From: an uncultured Flavobacteriaceae bacterium
GTDB taxonomy: Bacteria > Bacteroidota > Bacteroidia > Flavobacteriales > Flavobacteriaceae
DNA length: 64,000 nt
Assembly: GCA_947500445.1 (NCBI GenBank)
Contig: CANMSB010000006.1
Span: 62,001-126,000 of the forward strand
Direction of reading: 5' to 3'
The notes under the pieces are model-generated. The model had not been told where the DNA came from, searched no databases, and was given only the letters and a program-made list of their open reading frames with translations. How positions within the stretch are numbered: position 1 is the first letter of the stretch; each line of letters begins with the position of its first letter. This document shows, piece by piece, positions 26,422 to 35,451 of the stretch. Made by a program: the position numbers and the translations under genes.

Positions 26422-27519
26422 TTACTCGCAACCTCCGGTAAATCCGTTTGCGCTGAATTTTGTCTGGACCGCCCCTTGTCGGCTACCGGTGCTTACCTGT
26501 ATGGCAAGGTTGTTTTCACCGCTGCCGTCCCGTTTTGGGCTGCAATATTCGAAAAGATAAAAGCTATTTGCCTGTTGTGACACCCTAAAGGAGATATCAT
26601 TGAAGGTTTCCTCCAATTCCTCCTTGTTTCCCGCAAAAACACTAAAGGTCTTTCCCAAATCGGACAATACCTGGGTGTCGATCTCACTGCCGAGACCGAT
26701 ACTAAAAAAGGAAATATTTGGGTTGGCGTTATCCACTTTCTGCTGTGCGGCAGATTGTGTAAATCGAGATGCCTGGTCGGTACCATCGGTAAAGATGACT
26801 ACGGAGGCTGCACCTATTTTCCCGCCTTGGGTGCTATTGGCCAACAATTCGGATGCCGTGTCCGTTGCTTTGATCACGGCCCCATAAAGATCTGTGGAAG
26901 GATCGTTGCTAATGTCCGTCGTAATTCCGGCTATGGCCCCGGTCAATGCTTCGCGATCCGAAGTAAGTTCGTTCAGTAAGTGCAATTCATCCTCTCCGTC
27001 GAACCAGTAAATGGCCATTTTAAAGGATTCATTTGCGTTTTCGGGCATCACATTGTTCACAAAACTTGTGGTGGCCGATTTCAGTTCTTCCAAACTGCTG
27101 CTCAGTACACTATTGCTCAAATCGAGTACCAGTAAGGTATTGGTGCTGAATATTTGGGAGTTCGGTGATATGCGGGCCTGTGACTCCGAAGTGGAAATGG
27201 TATTGAAACAATCGTCGTTCCGCCCCTGCTCATAAATGGTAAACTGCTCTGCGGTCAAACCCGGAACGGGATCGCCCTCGGTGTCGGATACCTTAAAAAA
27301 AATAGAGACCTTACCGGGGAGGGTCACAAATTGATCTTGTATGGACAACACCAGATCGTTCTCGGGAAAATTGAGACAATCGTCAACCGGTATCCCTTCG
27401 CCGAGGCCGTCGCCGGTATTCAATGGAAAATTAACGTCATCCTCCGCATTTCCGCAGGAAACGGCTAAAAATAGCAGTAATAAAAAAGTACATCCCTTGA
27501 TAAAAGATTTCATTCTCAT
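26422..27519 (-). CDS. Lipoprotein with von Willebrand factor A domain
   Basis: This 365-residue protein has a lipoprotein signal with lipobox A-V-S-C (Cys near 22) and a VWA domain (about 125-310). The metal-ion-dependent adhesion motif is visible as D-L-S-N-S, with F-T-D-G-T-D further on. An N-terminal domain resembling an immunoglobulin-like or bacterial surface repeat precedes it, and a Cys-containing C-terminus follows. VWA lipoproteins usually mediate protein-protein or surface contacts. The partner is unknown. It is monocistronic, with a terminator downstream. Confidence 0.85.
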   Translation of the reverse strand: MRMKSFIKGCTFLLLLFLAVSCGNAEDDVNFPLNTGDGLGEGIPVDDCLNFPENDLVLSIQDQFVTLPGKVSIFFKVSDTEGDPVPGLTAEQFTIYEQGRNDDCFNTISTSESQARISPNSQIFSTNTLLVLDLSNSVLSSSLEELKSATTSFVNNVMPENANESFKMAIYWFDGEDELHLLNELTSDREALTGAIAGITTDISNDPSTDLYGAVIKATDTASELLANSTQGGKIGAASVVIFTDGTDQASRFTQSAAQQKVDNANPNISFFSIGLGSEIDTQVLSDLGKTFSVFAGNKEELEETFNDISFRVSQQANSFYLFEYCSPKRDGSGENNLAIQVSTGSRQGAVQTKFSANGFTGGCE

Positions 27520-27641
27520 TTGGTTTTACGTTCATCTTGCAGAACGGGACAAACGCATATAAAGTATTTGGGGTTGTCAAAAAAGTTTCCGTTTAACAAA
27601 CACTTAACTTTTTAACAGGAAATCGTAAGCAAAAGGGTATC

Positions 27642-27802
27642 ATACCATTTCTTGTGTTAAATTACGCAAATAAACACTAGGGATTTTTTGGGTAGGCGAA
27701 AAAGAAAATCCAAGCATAGCAGTAGCTATGGTTAGATTTTATTTTGAAGCATACACGGAAAAGAATAATTTTTAATGGGTAATTTAACATCAGAAATGGT
27801 AT
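27642..27802. repeat. Long palindromic MITE-like element, copy B (161 bp)
   Basis: This copy equals copy A (22506-22666) in length and in nearly all outer sequence and has the same ends (ATACCATTT / AAATGGTAT). The central 28 bases (27709-27736) are the reverse complement of the equivalent bases of copy A apart from a few changes. Its last base is part of the moeA stop codon (TAA on the minus strand). Confidence 0.85.
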
Positions 27803-29019
27803 TAGTATCCAAGGTTGCGGTAGGGAACAAAAGGGTAACGCTCTCCGGCGGCAAAAAGTTCTTTATCCCGAGGTAGGATCAGAAAACCATCGGTTCGCGT
27901 TAAATTGGTGAAATCGCCCGAACCGTTTCCTTTGATTACTGTTGCCGTAAGGGTGCCATCTTTTAAACTACGGATTTTTGCCTCCGGAAAATAGGTGAGC
28001 TCCGGTGGAAAAATAACATCTTCCACCAATTTTACGTACAACGTATCAGGGGTTATGCCCAGGGCGCGGTACATCCAAAATCGGATGTAAATATTGGTAC
28101 ATACGAAAGTGGAGACGGGGTTTCCCGGTAGTGCGAAAACAAGGGTGCCATCCCCGTGTTTTCCAAACCAAAATGGTTTTCCGGGACGTTGTTTTACTTT
28201 ATGAAAACACTCTTTAATGCCTATGGATCGGAATACTCCGGGCAGATAATCGAACTTTCCTTTGGACACCCCACCACTAAACACTAGGGTTTCGTAGCGT
28301 TCCAATAGTTCGGAAACGGTTTTTTGCATTGCATCTTTATCGTCCTTTAGGTGAAACACATCTGCCGATATGCCCCATTGCCTAAACATTGCCTGAAGGC
28401 CGTGCACATTAGATGACCGTATTTGGTGTGGTTCCGGTGTTGCGGAAACCGGAACAAGTTCGTCCCCAGTGGCACAAACGGCCACTTTTGGGAGTCGGTA
28501 TACCTTTAGTTCCGTTTTTCCGATGGTGGCGGCAAGCATCACTTCGGCACCCGAAAGCTGCTTCCCTTTAGTGGTTATGGTGCTTCCCTTGGGAATATCG
28601 CCCCCTTGAATATGTACGTTCTGTTTTGCGCGCACCCCCTTACCGACAAATGTGGCAATACCTTCCTTAATACGAATATCCTCGTAGCGAATTACCGTAT
28701 CTACCCCTTTCGGTAAAATGGCCCCGGTCATTACTTCAACACACTTTTGGGGGTGAAGCAGGGTTTTTTGGGGCTCCCCGGCAGCGGCTACAGCTTCTAT
28801 TTCGAATGATCGTTTCCCCTCATCATAACTGGTATAGGCAATTGCGATACCATCCATGGTAACCCGGTCGAATGGAGGGAAATCCCGGTCTGCGACCAAG
28901 TCTTCCGCCAACCAATGTCCTACACATTCCGCCAAGGGCGTTTGAACGGTTTCAAACCGATCGGTATTTTTGTAAATGATTTCCAATGCCTCCTCATATG
29001 TAATGAAATGTCGTTCCAT
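27802..29019 (-). CDS. moeA: Molybdopterin molybdotransferase MoeA
   Basis: This 405-residue protein inserts molybdate into adenylylated molybdopterin. It shows the MoeA N-terminal lid with P-P-F-D-R-V-T-M-D-G-I-A and P-x-G-V-D-T-V-I-R-Y-E-D, a central MoCF-binding domain with G-D-E-L, F-S-G-G-V-S-K-G-K-F-D and A-L-P-G-N-P-V-S, and a C-terminal beta domain. It starts one base after the moaA stop, so the two form an operon. The stop codon coincides with the end of repeat copy B. Confidence 0.95.
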   Translation of the reverse strand: MERHFITYEEALEIIYKNTDRFETVQTPLAECVGHWLAEDLVADRDFPPFDRVTMDGIAIAYTSYDEGKRSFEIEAVAAAGEPQKTLLHPQKCVEVMTGAILPKGVDTVIRYEDIRIKEGIATFVGKGVRAKQNVHIQGGDIPKGSTITTKGKQLSGAEVMLAATIGKTELKVYRLPKVAVCATGDELVPVSATPEPHQIRSSNVHGLQAMFRQWGISADVFHLKDDKDAMQKTVSELLERYETLVFSGGVSKGKFDYLPGVFRSIGIKECFHKVKQRPGKPFWFGKHGDGTLVFALPGNPVSTFVCTNIYIRFWMYRALGITPDTLYVKLVEDVIFPPELTYFPEAKIRSLKDGTLTATVIKGNGSGDFTNLTRTDGFLILPRDKELFAAGERYPFVPYRNLGY

Positions 29020-29020
29020 G

Positions 29021-30004
29021 TTATCCTCCGATACTGCTCATACTCTTCATAGCCGTATTTGGGGCTTTTCGCATACGCTCCGCTTCAAATCCGTCTTTTG
29101 GTTTTAGCCGAATTATTTCCTCGAATTTTTCGGTCAATTCCACATCCGACACACCGGAACGCATAAAATCACGAATGTTGAAAACGCCATCATCGTAGAG
29201 ACAACTTTTAATTTCTCCTTTCGGCCCAATCCGCAACCGATTACAGGTGTTGCAAAATGTTCTTGAAAAAGCGGCTATTATTCCTATTTGACCCAAATGG
29301 CCGGGCAACGAAAATTCTGTGGCCGTATCCCCATGTAATCCAGGAAGCGGGGTCAAGGTTCCAAAGTGGTTCTCCAAAGTGGTTCGGATCGCTTGCGCGG
29401 AAAACATTTTAACATTCTGTTTATACCCGCCGTTAAAAGGCATTTCTTCGATAAAGCGAACCGATACCGGGTAGCGTTCCGCCAACTTGGCCAAAGGAAC
29501 GATATCCTGGGTATTGATTCCGGCCATGATGACGGCATTCAACTTCACCTGAAAATTATTTTCCAGCAGTAAATGAAAGCAACGCATCACTTTTTCGAAA
29601 TCGTCTCGCCTGGTAATGGTTTTGAAGCGTTCGGGATCTAGGGTATCGATACTCAAATTAATTTTTGTGATTCCAAGATCCTTAAGTTTAGGAATGTGTT
29701 TTTCAAGAAGTGTTCCGTTGGAGGTGATATGTATGGATTGAAAATCGGTAGCATTCGCGGTGTTTTCCAATAACTGCATGAAGTCCTTTCGCAAAAAGGG
29801 CTCCCCTCCGGTAAACCGTACTTTTGAAAAACCGAGCGTGGACAAAACGTTCAGTAAGCGGGTAATTTCCTCGTAGCTCAGCAAATGGGGACGCGGTTCG
29901 TAAGGAATACCATTTTCAGGCATACAATAAAAGCATCTGAGGTTACAGCGATCGGTTACTGCGATCCGAACATAGTCGATTGTTCTATTATAGGCATCCT
30001 TCAT
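29021..30004 (-). CDS. moaA: GTP 3',8-cyclase MoaA (radical SAM)
   Basis: This 327-residue radical-SAM enzyme begins molybdopterin synthesis from GTP. The N-terminal [4Fe-4S] motif is C-N-L-R-C-F-Y-C, preceded by R-I-A-V-T-D-R. T-G-G-E-P follows, the C-terminal cluster is F-C-N-T-C-N-R plus a later C-L-Y, and the protein ends with the double glycine (S-I-G-G) needed for activity. The ATG at 30004 was chosen because upstream in-frame codons lack similarity. It is divergent from xdhC with 88 bases between, which must hold both promoters. Confidence 0.96.
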   Translation of the reverse strand: MKDAYNRTIDYVRIAVTDRCNLRCFYCMPENGIPYEPRPHLLSYEEITRLLNVLSTLGFSKVRFTGGEPFLRKDFMQLLENTANATDFQSIHITSNGTLLEKHIPKLKDLGITKINLSIDTLDPERFKTITRRDDFEKVMRCFHLLLENNFQVKLNAVIMAGINTQDIVPLAKLAERYPVSVRFIEEMPFNGGYKQNVKMFSAQAIRTTLENHFGTLTPLPGLHGDTATEFSLPGHLGQIGIIAAFSRTFCNTCNRLRIGPKGEIKSCLYDDGVFNIRDFMRSGVSDVELTEKFEEIIRLKPKDGFEAERMRKAPNTAMKSMSSIGG

Positions 30005-30092
30005 AAGCTTTCCTAACAAAATAAATTTGAAGATAGCTATTTTTCGATATATTCGTCCCGTTCTTGACCAAAGAAATGCAACCGTTTTTATA

Positions 30093-31202
30093 ATGAAGGA
30101 AATAAACGCCATACTGCAACTGTACCGGTCGCGTAAAATGCTGAACGAACATTGTGCAATTGCCCAGGTCGTCCACGTTGAGGAGTCGTCCTATAGACGT
30201 GAGGGGGCCCGTATGTTGGTTTTTGAATCCGGTGTTTTTGAAGGGGGTATTAGCGGCGGGTGTTTGGAAGGCGATGCCTTAAAACGTTCCCAGATGGCCA
30301 TTTTAAAACAAAAGCCCTCATTGGTGCGATACGACACTTCAAAGGACAATGAAATAGGGGTAGGGTTAGGGTGTAACGGTATTATCGATGTCTTGATACT
30401 CCCGATAACCGAAAATACCAGGACACTTGAACTTTTGGAACGCTGTACACAGGGGAGGAGCGTCCACTTACTGGCCACTGTAGTCGCCCTTAGCGGTACT
30501 ATTCCCGGTATTAGCTTGGGATCGTGCTACTATGGGGATACCCTTAAGATGGAATTTGAGGACTGTTCCAATACCGAACTAAAGGCGTTTCTGGAACAAT
30601 GCGCGATCGCGGTACGCTCCACAAAAAAATCCGGCGTGCATACCTTTGAGAAAGATGGGGCCTCGGCCCGTATTTTCCTTGAATACATTCCGCCCCGATA
30701 TCATTTAGCGGTATTTGGCGATAATTATGACCTGTATCCTATCCTTGAGGTCGCACAGGTTCTGGATTGGGAAATCAGTTTGGTCGGAAACCTTCAGAAA
30801 CTGGATAAAAGTAGACTGGATGGGGTGCACGGCCTCTTTGACAAAGAAGCCGCTTTACGTCCGGAAATTGACGCTCATACCGCCATTGTGCTCATGGCAC
30901 ATGATTATCGGACCGATAATGACAATTTAAAACGCTATTGGAACGGTAATGCAGCATATATCGGTTGTTTAGGACCTCGAAAACGTTTCGACCGTATGCT
31001 CCACGACTTAAAGCAAAGCGGTATCCTTATTGATGAGCGACAGGAAAAGCGAATATTTGCTCCTTGCGGATTGGAAATCGGTGCCAACACGCCGGAAGAA
31101 ATCGCGCTAAGCCTCTTTGGGGAAATACTTAGTGTCTTTAATGGAAAAAAGGGAGGAATGCTGCGCGAAAAGGAGGGGCCAATTCATACACGAAACTATT
31201 GA
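30093..31202 (+). CDS. XdhC/CoxI-family molybdoenzyme maturation protein
   Basis: This 369-residue protein resembles XdhC, which binds sulfurated molybdenum cofactor and loads it into xanthine dehydrogenase-type enzymes. The N-terminal motif G-G-I-S-G-G-C-L-E-G-D and the C-terminal Rossmann domain with Y-I-G-C-L-G-P-R-K-R are characteristic. The ATG at 30093 follows a TAAT tract and fits the family N-terminus; upstream in-frame sequence overlaps the divergent promoter region. No xanthine dehydrogenase subunit gene is in the window. Confidence 0.9.
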   Translation: MKEINAILQLYRSRKMLNEHCAIAQVVHVEESSYRREGARMLVFESGVFEGGISGGCLEGDALKRSQMAILKQKPSLVRYDTSKDNEIGVGLGCNGIIDVLILPITENTRTLELLERCTQGRSVHLLATVVALSGTIPGISLGSCYYGDTLKMEFEDCSNTELKAFLEQCAIAVRSTKKSGVHTFEKDGASARIFLEYIPPRYHLAVFGDNYDLYPILEVAQVLDWEISLVGNLQKLDKSRLDGVHGLFDKEAALRPEIDAHTAIVLMAHDYRTDNDNLKRYWNGNAAYIGCLGPRKRFDRMLHDLKQSGILIDERQEKRIFAPCGLEIGANTPEEIALSLFGEILSVFNGKKGGMLREKEGPIHTRNY

Positions 31203-31240
31203 TACTCTTTATCGGGTACGGCTGCAGACCCTAATATCGA

Positions 31241-31708
31241 TTATTCCTCAAGTTCCAATTGCATGATAGGGAGGGTACGTCCTGGGATACTGCTTGGTAG
31301 CTGGCCTACGACCTTAAAGCCATATTTTGCGTAAAATGCTTGGGCATGCGGGTCTGCATCCAAAAGTATTTTGGTGGCCACCGTTCCCTTAACCCGTTTT
31401 AAGAAGTCATTCAAAAGCAACCCTCCGTATCCGTGCCCTATGTACCGAGGCGCTACAAAAAGAAAGTTTAGTTTTACCGCTCGCGTTTTCAGATGCTCAT
31501 AAGCATAGAAGCCTACCAGGTCTACGTCTAGCTGTAGTTTATAAACAGCGTTCTGCCTGATATAATCCGAGGAAATGGACAGCTCATCCCGCCAAATGGC
31601 GATTTGGGGTGTACCATAATTCCAGTGATTTTTGGATGCTAGGGTCAACGCCGTTAACGCTTCCGCATCAATGGGTTGTGCACGACGTATTTGTATGGTA
31701 CCGTTCAT
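31241..31708 (-). CDS. GNAT-family N-acetyltransferase
   Basis: This 155-residue protein has the GNAT layout. Beta strands lead to L-N-F-L-F-V-A-P-R-Y, the acetyl-CoA loop R-Y-I-G-H-G-Y-G-G, and the final H-A-Q-A-F-Y-A-K-Y-G-F-K segment. The substrate is unknown. It lies 62 bases downstream of the cysteine desulfurase on the same strand and may share its transcript. Confidence 0.88.
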   Translation of the reverse strand: MNGTIQIRRAQPIDAEALTALTLASKNHWNYGTPQIAIWRDELSISSDYIRQNAVYKLQLDVDLVGFYAYEHLKTRAVKLNFLFVAPRYIGHGYGGLLLNDFLKRVKGTVATKILLDADPHAQAFYAKYGFKVVGQLPSSIPGRTLPIMQLELEE

Positions 31709-31770
31709 TTTTCAATAGCTCCATGCGAGAAATATACTATTTGGTTTATTATTGGTGTGCCCCGTTCCCA

Positions 31771-32961
31771 TTACGTTTGTTCCGTTTTGGAATACCGTTG
31801 TTCCCAAAGTATATTATCCGCTCTTTGGCGTTCGACTGCTGTTGTTATGATGTCAAGCGTTTGCTTTACCTCTTCGGAAGTGGTGCTCAATCCTAAACTA
31901 CATCGAATCGATGCCATGGCCAAACCTGAAGGTATTCCCATACTGGTAAGTACGTGAGAAGGTGCAACGGACGTTGCCTTGCATGCCGAACCGTTGGATA
32001 CCGCGACCTTAAGTCCTAAGGCGGTCAACAATTTTGACCCATCCACAAACGGAAAAGAAACATTTAGGGTATTGGGTAGTCGATGTGTACCGGTGCTGTT
32101 GGATATGGCCTGGTCGATTTGCAAAAGCCCTTCCTCTAAAAAGTCCCGCAATGCCGAAATTCGCTTGGTTTCCTTCTCTAGGTTTTCTTGGGCCAAAAAA
32201 ATGGCCTTGGCCATACCGACAATCAAAGGGGTATTTAAAGTGCCGCCCCGTTGTCCCTTTTGCTGTCCACCGCCATGGATAAAGCCCGGCAGGGCCTTCC
32301 CGTTTTCGTTCGGCTTGCAGTATACCCAACCGATTCCTTTTGGGCCGTAGACCTTATGTGCGGAGAAACAGGCAAAATCGGAATGCTCGAATACGGGCGT
32401 TAAGGACACTTTCCCCAATGCTTGGGTCGCATCGGAAAAGAGCAGACTGTTATTCGCATGCACGAGCTCCCCAATTTTCGACAAGGGCTGCAGCATTCCC
32501 GTCTCATTGTTCGCATAAAGTATGGAAACCAAAAGGGTGTCACTTCGCAAAGCGGCCTCTAATTCGGTCAACGACACCAAGCCTTGCGAATCTACGGGCA
32601 GGTAGGTAATATCAAAACCCTTTTCCTCCAAATAACCACAACAGTCCAAAACGGCTTTATGCGCGTTCGAGGTCACGATCATGTGCCTTTTTTTTCCATT
32701 TGTTTCAAATGCAAGTCCTTTCAACACCATGTTTATTCCTTCCGTTGCACCGGAGGTATAAATGATGTCGTTCTCCGGTATGTGCAGTGTATTGGCAATA
32801 GTGGTAGTGGCCTCTTCAATGGCATCTTTTGCCATCCAACCATGGGCATGGTCGCTGGAAGGGTTCCCAAAATCATGTTCAAAATAAGGCAACATCGCCT
32901 CCACAACTTCCTTTCTGCAAGGGGTTGTCGCATTGTAATCCATATAGATAACAGGTCTCAC
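31771..32961 (-). CDS. Cysteine desulfurase family (IscS/NifS-like) aminotransferase
   Basis: This 396-residue PLP enzyme takes sulfur from cysteine as a persulfide. It shows M-D-Y-N-A-T-T-P, T-S-G-A-T-E-G, the PLP lysine in S-A-H-K (Lys203), the N-E-T-G motif and the catalytic Cys327 in N-G-S-A-C-K. At the substrate histidine region the sequence is S-N-A-H-K rather than the common T-E-H-x-A-V, a small deviation. It sits among molybdenum-cofactor genes, with no iscU or suf genes, so it may supply sulfur for cofactor sulfuration; this is inference. Confidence 0.9.
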   Translation of the reverse strand: MRPVIYMDYNATTPCRKEVVEAMLPYFEHDFGNPSSDHAHGWMAKDAIEEATTTIANTLHIPENDIIYTSGATEGINMVLKGLAFETNGKKRHMIVTSNAHKAVLDCCGYLEEKGFDITYLPVDSQGLVSLTELEAALRSDTLLVSILYANNETGMLQPLSKIGELVHANNSLLFSDATQALGKVSLTPVFEHSDFACFSAHKVYGPKGIGWVYCKPNENGKALPGFIHGGGQQKGQRGGTLNTPLIVGMAKAIFLAQENLEKETKRISALRDFLEEGLLQIDQAISNSTGTHRLPNTLNVSFPFVDGSKLLTALGLKVAVSNGSACKATSVAPSHVLTSMGIPSGLAMASIRCSLGLSTTSEEVKQTLDIITTAVERQRADNILWEQRYSKTEQT

Positions 32962-33229
32962 AGCACTCGAAATGTTTGGGTCGTTACAACTTTCAATGGT
33001 TGTAGAAAGATAACACTTTTAAGGCTTTTTCACAGGATATTTTATTGCGCTCTTTCTACCAGCAACCCAGCTAGTGAATTCCTGGTTGACGGTATAGTGG
33101 CACTTTTATGCATTTGGTCTAAAAGCTATTGTCGCTTTCAAAAGTTAATGATATTTCACATTGATTATCTAAATCTTCGTTGCCCGTTATATACTATCGG
33201 TTTTCTAGGGAAACATTACTTTTACGGCA

Positions 33230-33847
33230 ATGGAACCTTTTCCACCCCAATACGGACTGTTATTGCTTGCGGCCGGTGCATCCAAAAGAATGGGACGCCC
33301 CAAACAGCTATTGCCTTGGGATAACGGAACGTTATTGTCCCATGCGGTTTTCCAGGCGGAAAAGACGGATGTTCAAAATAGGGTCGTCGTTCTCGGGGCC
33401 CACGCGGGTACCATTCAAGCACATTTGGGAAAGCTGACCGTTACGTTCATCGTGAATCCGGGATGGGAAAAAGGGATGGGAAGTTCCATTGCTTTTGGTA
33501 TTGCCCATCTGCTACGCAAAGAGCCAACGCTACAAGGTATTTTGATCATGTTGGCGGACCAACCTTTATTGGATTTTCATTTTTTGAAACAACTTCGATA
33601 TACTTTTGAATCCCGCCAAGAGAGCATTATCGCTACCAAGTACCTTCATGGGGCCGGAGTACCGGCATTTTTCGGAAAAAAATATTTTGCAGCGCTACGC
33701 CAACTGCAAAGCGACTTTGGTGCAAGGGACATCATTCGGAACAACGCGGACGACCTATACGTAATGGACCCCAAAGGAAAAGCGTTGGATATCGATACCC
33801 TGGAAACCTACCAAAAGCTGTATGCGGACTTCGGTTTATCGGAATAA
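33230..33847 (+). CDS. mocA: Molybdenum cofactor cytidylyltransferase (MocA-like) nucleotidyltransferase
   Basis: This 205-residue protein has the nucleotidyltransferase signature L-L-A-A-G-A-S-K-R-M-G-R-P-K-Q near the N-terminus, followed by W-E-K-G-M-G-S-S-I and L-A-D-Q-P-L, which match MocA/MobA-type enzymes that couple CTP or GTP to molybdopterin. Neighbouring xdhC, moeA and moaA favour MocA, which serves the xanthine dehydrogenase family. It lies alone between the desulfurase and the amidohydrolase. Confidence 0.85.
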   Translation: MEPFPPQYGLLLLAAGASKRMGRPKQLLPWDNGTLLSHAVFQAEKTDVQNRVVVLGAHAGTIQAHLGKLTVTFIVNPGWEKGMGSSIAFGIAHLLRKEPTLQGILIMLADQPLLDFHFLKQLRYTFESRQESIIATKYLHGAGVPAFFGKKYFAALRQLQSDFGARDIIRNNADDLYVMDPKGKALDIDTLETYQKLYADFGLSE

Positions 33848-33892
33848 GCCTTGTTTTTATTCCTATCTTGCTTACAACCGTAGCTGTCCAAC

Positions 33893-34978
33893 ATGAAGAA
33901 ATGCTTGTTTTACTGTTTTTACTTTTGCTTTGTTCCTTTTTTAATGGCTCAAGAAATGTCTTTTGAGGAGTATGATCCAAAATCTACCTTGGTCGTACCA
34001 GGGGCCGAAATACCGCGTGCCAAATTTCCCTTTATCGATGTACACAGTCACCAACGCGACATGTCTCCCGAGGCATTGGAACGTATGCTATCGGATATGG
34101 ATGCCTTAAATGAAGGCATTATGGTAAACTTGAGCGGTGGGTCGGGAAAAGCACTTCAAAAAAAGACCGCGAACATCGCCAAGACCCATCCCAACCGGTT
34201 CGTGGTTTTTGCCAATTTCAATTTTGATGGGGTAGGGGAAGCGGATTGGGGCACAAAGGCCGCCGATCAACTTGAGCAAGATGTGAAAAATGGTGCAAAA
34301 GGGTTAAAAGTATTCAAAAGTCTCGGATTACGATATAAAGATATCTCCGGAAACCGCCTAGCTATCGACGACCCACGACTAGATCCGGTATGGGCCAAAT
34401 GTGCGGCCTTGGGGATTCCGGTGTTGATCCATGCTGCGGATCCCAGGTCATTTTGGGAACCCATGGACAATGCAAATGAGCGTTGGCTGGAACTTAAGAC
34501 CCATCCCCGAAGAAAACGATCCGACACCGATCCCGCTCCTTGGCAGCAGCTTATCGATGAACAACATAGGCTGTTCAAAAAGCATAAGAACACCAAATTC
34601 ATAAATGCCCATATGGGCTGGTATGCCAATGATTTGACTAAACTGGGAGAATTGTTGGATGCTATGCCGAACATGTCAGTGGGCATTGCCGCGGTTATCG
34701 CCGAACTGGGAAGACAGCCAAAAACCGCCCGTGCTTTTTTTATAAAATACCAAGATAGGATCCTCTTTGGAAAGGATAGCTGGAGACCTAAAGAATTTCC
34801 AACCTATTTCAGGGTTTTGGAAAGTGACGACGAGTATTTCCCGTACTACAAGAAATACCATGCATTTTGGGCCATGTACGGCCTAAATCTTCCGGACGAG
34901 GTGCTGAAAAAAGTATATTACAAAAATGCGCTACAGCTCATACCCGGATTGGACAAAAGCCTGTTTCCGGAAGAATAA
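33893..34978 (+). CDS. Secreted amidohydrolase-family (metal-dependent TIM-barrel) protein
   Basis: This 361-residue protein has a signal peptide (to about residue 19, A-Q) and an amidohydrolase fold related to the ACMS decarboxylase/COG2159 group. Metal ligands are suggested by D-V-H-S-H, H-A-A-D, the N-A-H-M-G-W histidine and F-G-K-D. A role in decarboxylation or hydrolysis of a small organic substrate is typical, but the substrate is unknown. It is monocistronic. Confidence 0.82.
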   Translation: MKKCLFYCFYFCFVPFLMAQEMSFEEYDPKSTLVVPGAEIPRAKFPFIDVHSHQRDMSPEALERMLSDMDALNEGIMVNLSGGSGKALQKKTANIAKTHPNRFVVFANFNFDGVGEADWGTKAADQLEQDVKNGAKGLKVFKSLGLRYKDISGNRLAIDDPRLDPVWAKCAALGIPVLIHAADPRSFWEPMDNANERWLELKTHPRRKRSDTDPAPWQQLIDEQHRLFKKHKNTKFINAHMGWYANDLTKLGELLDAMPNMSVGIAAVIAELGRQPKTARAFFIKYQDRILFGKDSWRPKEFPTYFRVLESDDEYFPYYKKYHAFWAMYGLNLPDEVLKKVYYKNALQLIPGLDKSLFPEE

Positions 34979-35005
34979 CAGGCACAAGGTGGGCATAGTA
35001 AGGCT

Positions 35006-35191
35006 TTATCCTTTATCGCCCTCTGATTTATCGGATGCCTTATTATCTGCTGCTTCATAGTCTTGAAAAATTCCGCAAGAGTTTTGCTTTTTGATCAATG
35101 AAAGGTTCTTTTGCTTATTTTTTTTGGCAAAAGCTGCTATTTGTGGCGAGAGATATCCCATTATGATGTATGCATTGTTGTCGTTTGTCAA
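35006..35191 (-). CDS. Possible small protein (up to 61 residues), low confidence
   Basis: A frame on the minus strand encodes a lysine-rich protein with a charged C-terminus (K-A-S-D-K-S-E-G-D-K-G). A second in-frame Met begins M-G-Y-L-S-P-Q. Codon use looks plausible, but there is no recognisable family, promoter or terminator. It starts within five bases of the repeat at 35196, so the frame could be a chance product of that region. Confidence 0.3.
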   Translation of the reverse strand: MTNDNNAYIIMGYLSPQIAAFAKKNKQKNLSLIKKQNSCGIFQDYEAADNKASDKSEGDKG

Positions 35192-35195
35192 TCTT

Positions 35196-35357
35196 ATACC
35201 ATTTTAACTTTGAAATAGCACTAATAAATCGTTTCTTTTTCAGCTGTTCTTCGTTAAAAAATATAACCGTAGCTAGGGCTATGCTTAGATTTTTTGCCTC
35301 GAACAACTAAAAGATAATTCAATTTCTATACGCGCGATTTCAAAGTTAAAATGGTAT
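35196..35357. repeat. Long palindromic MITE-like element, copy C (162 bp)
   Basis: Its 24-base inverted ends (ATACCATTTTAACTTTGAAAT) differ at one position and match the short 26-base copies rather than copies A and B. The centre carries an imperfect palindrome (about 35264-35291) that resembles copy A (AACC...AGC...GCTATGCTT). It is therefore a link between the long and short forms of the family. TA follows its right end. Confidence 0.8.
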
Positions 35358-35451
35358 TAAAATAACATAACGCCATCTAAAAACAAAAGTTGTATGCTAC
35401 ACCAGAAAATGGCCGCGCTGTAGAGATGGTCCTATAAGCTTGCGACCGGCA

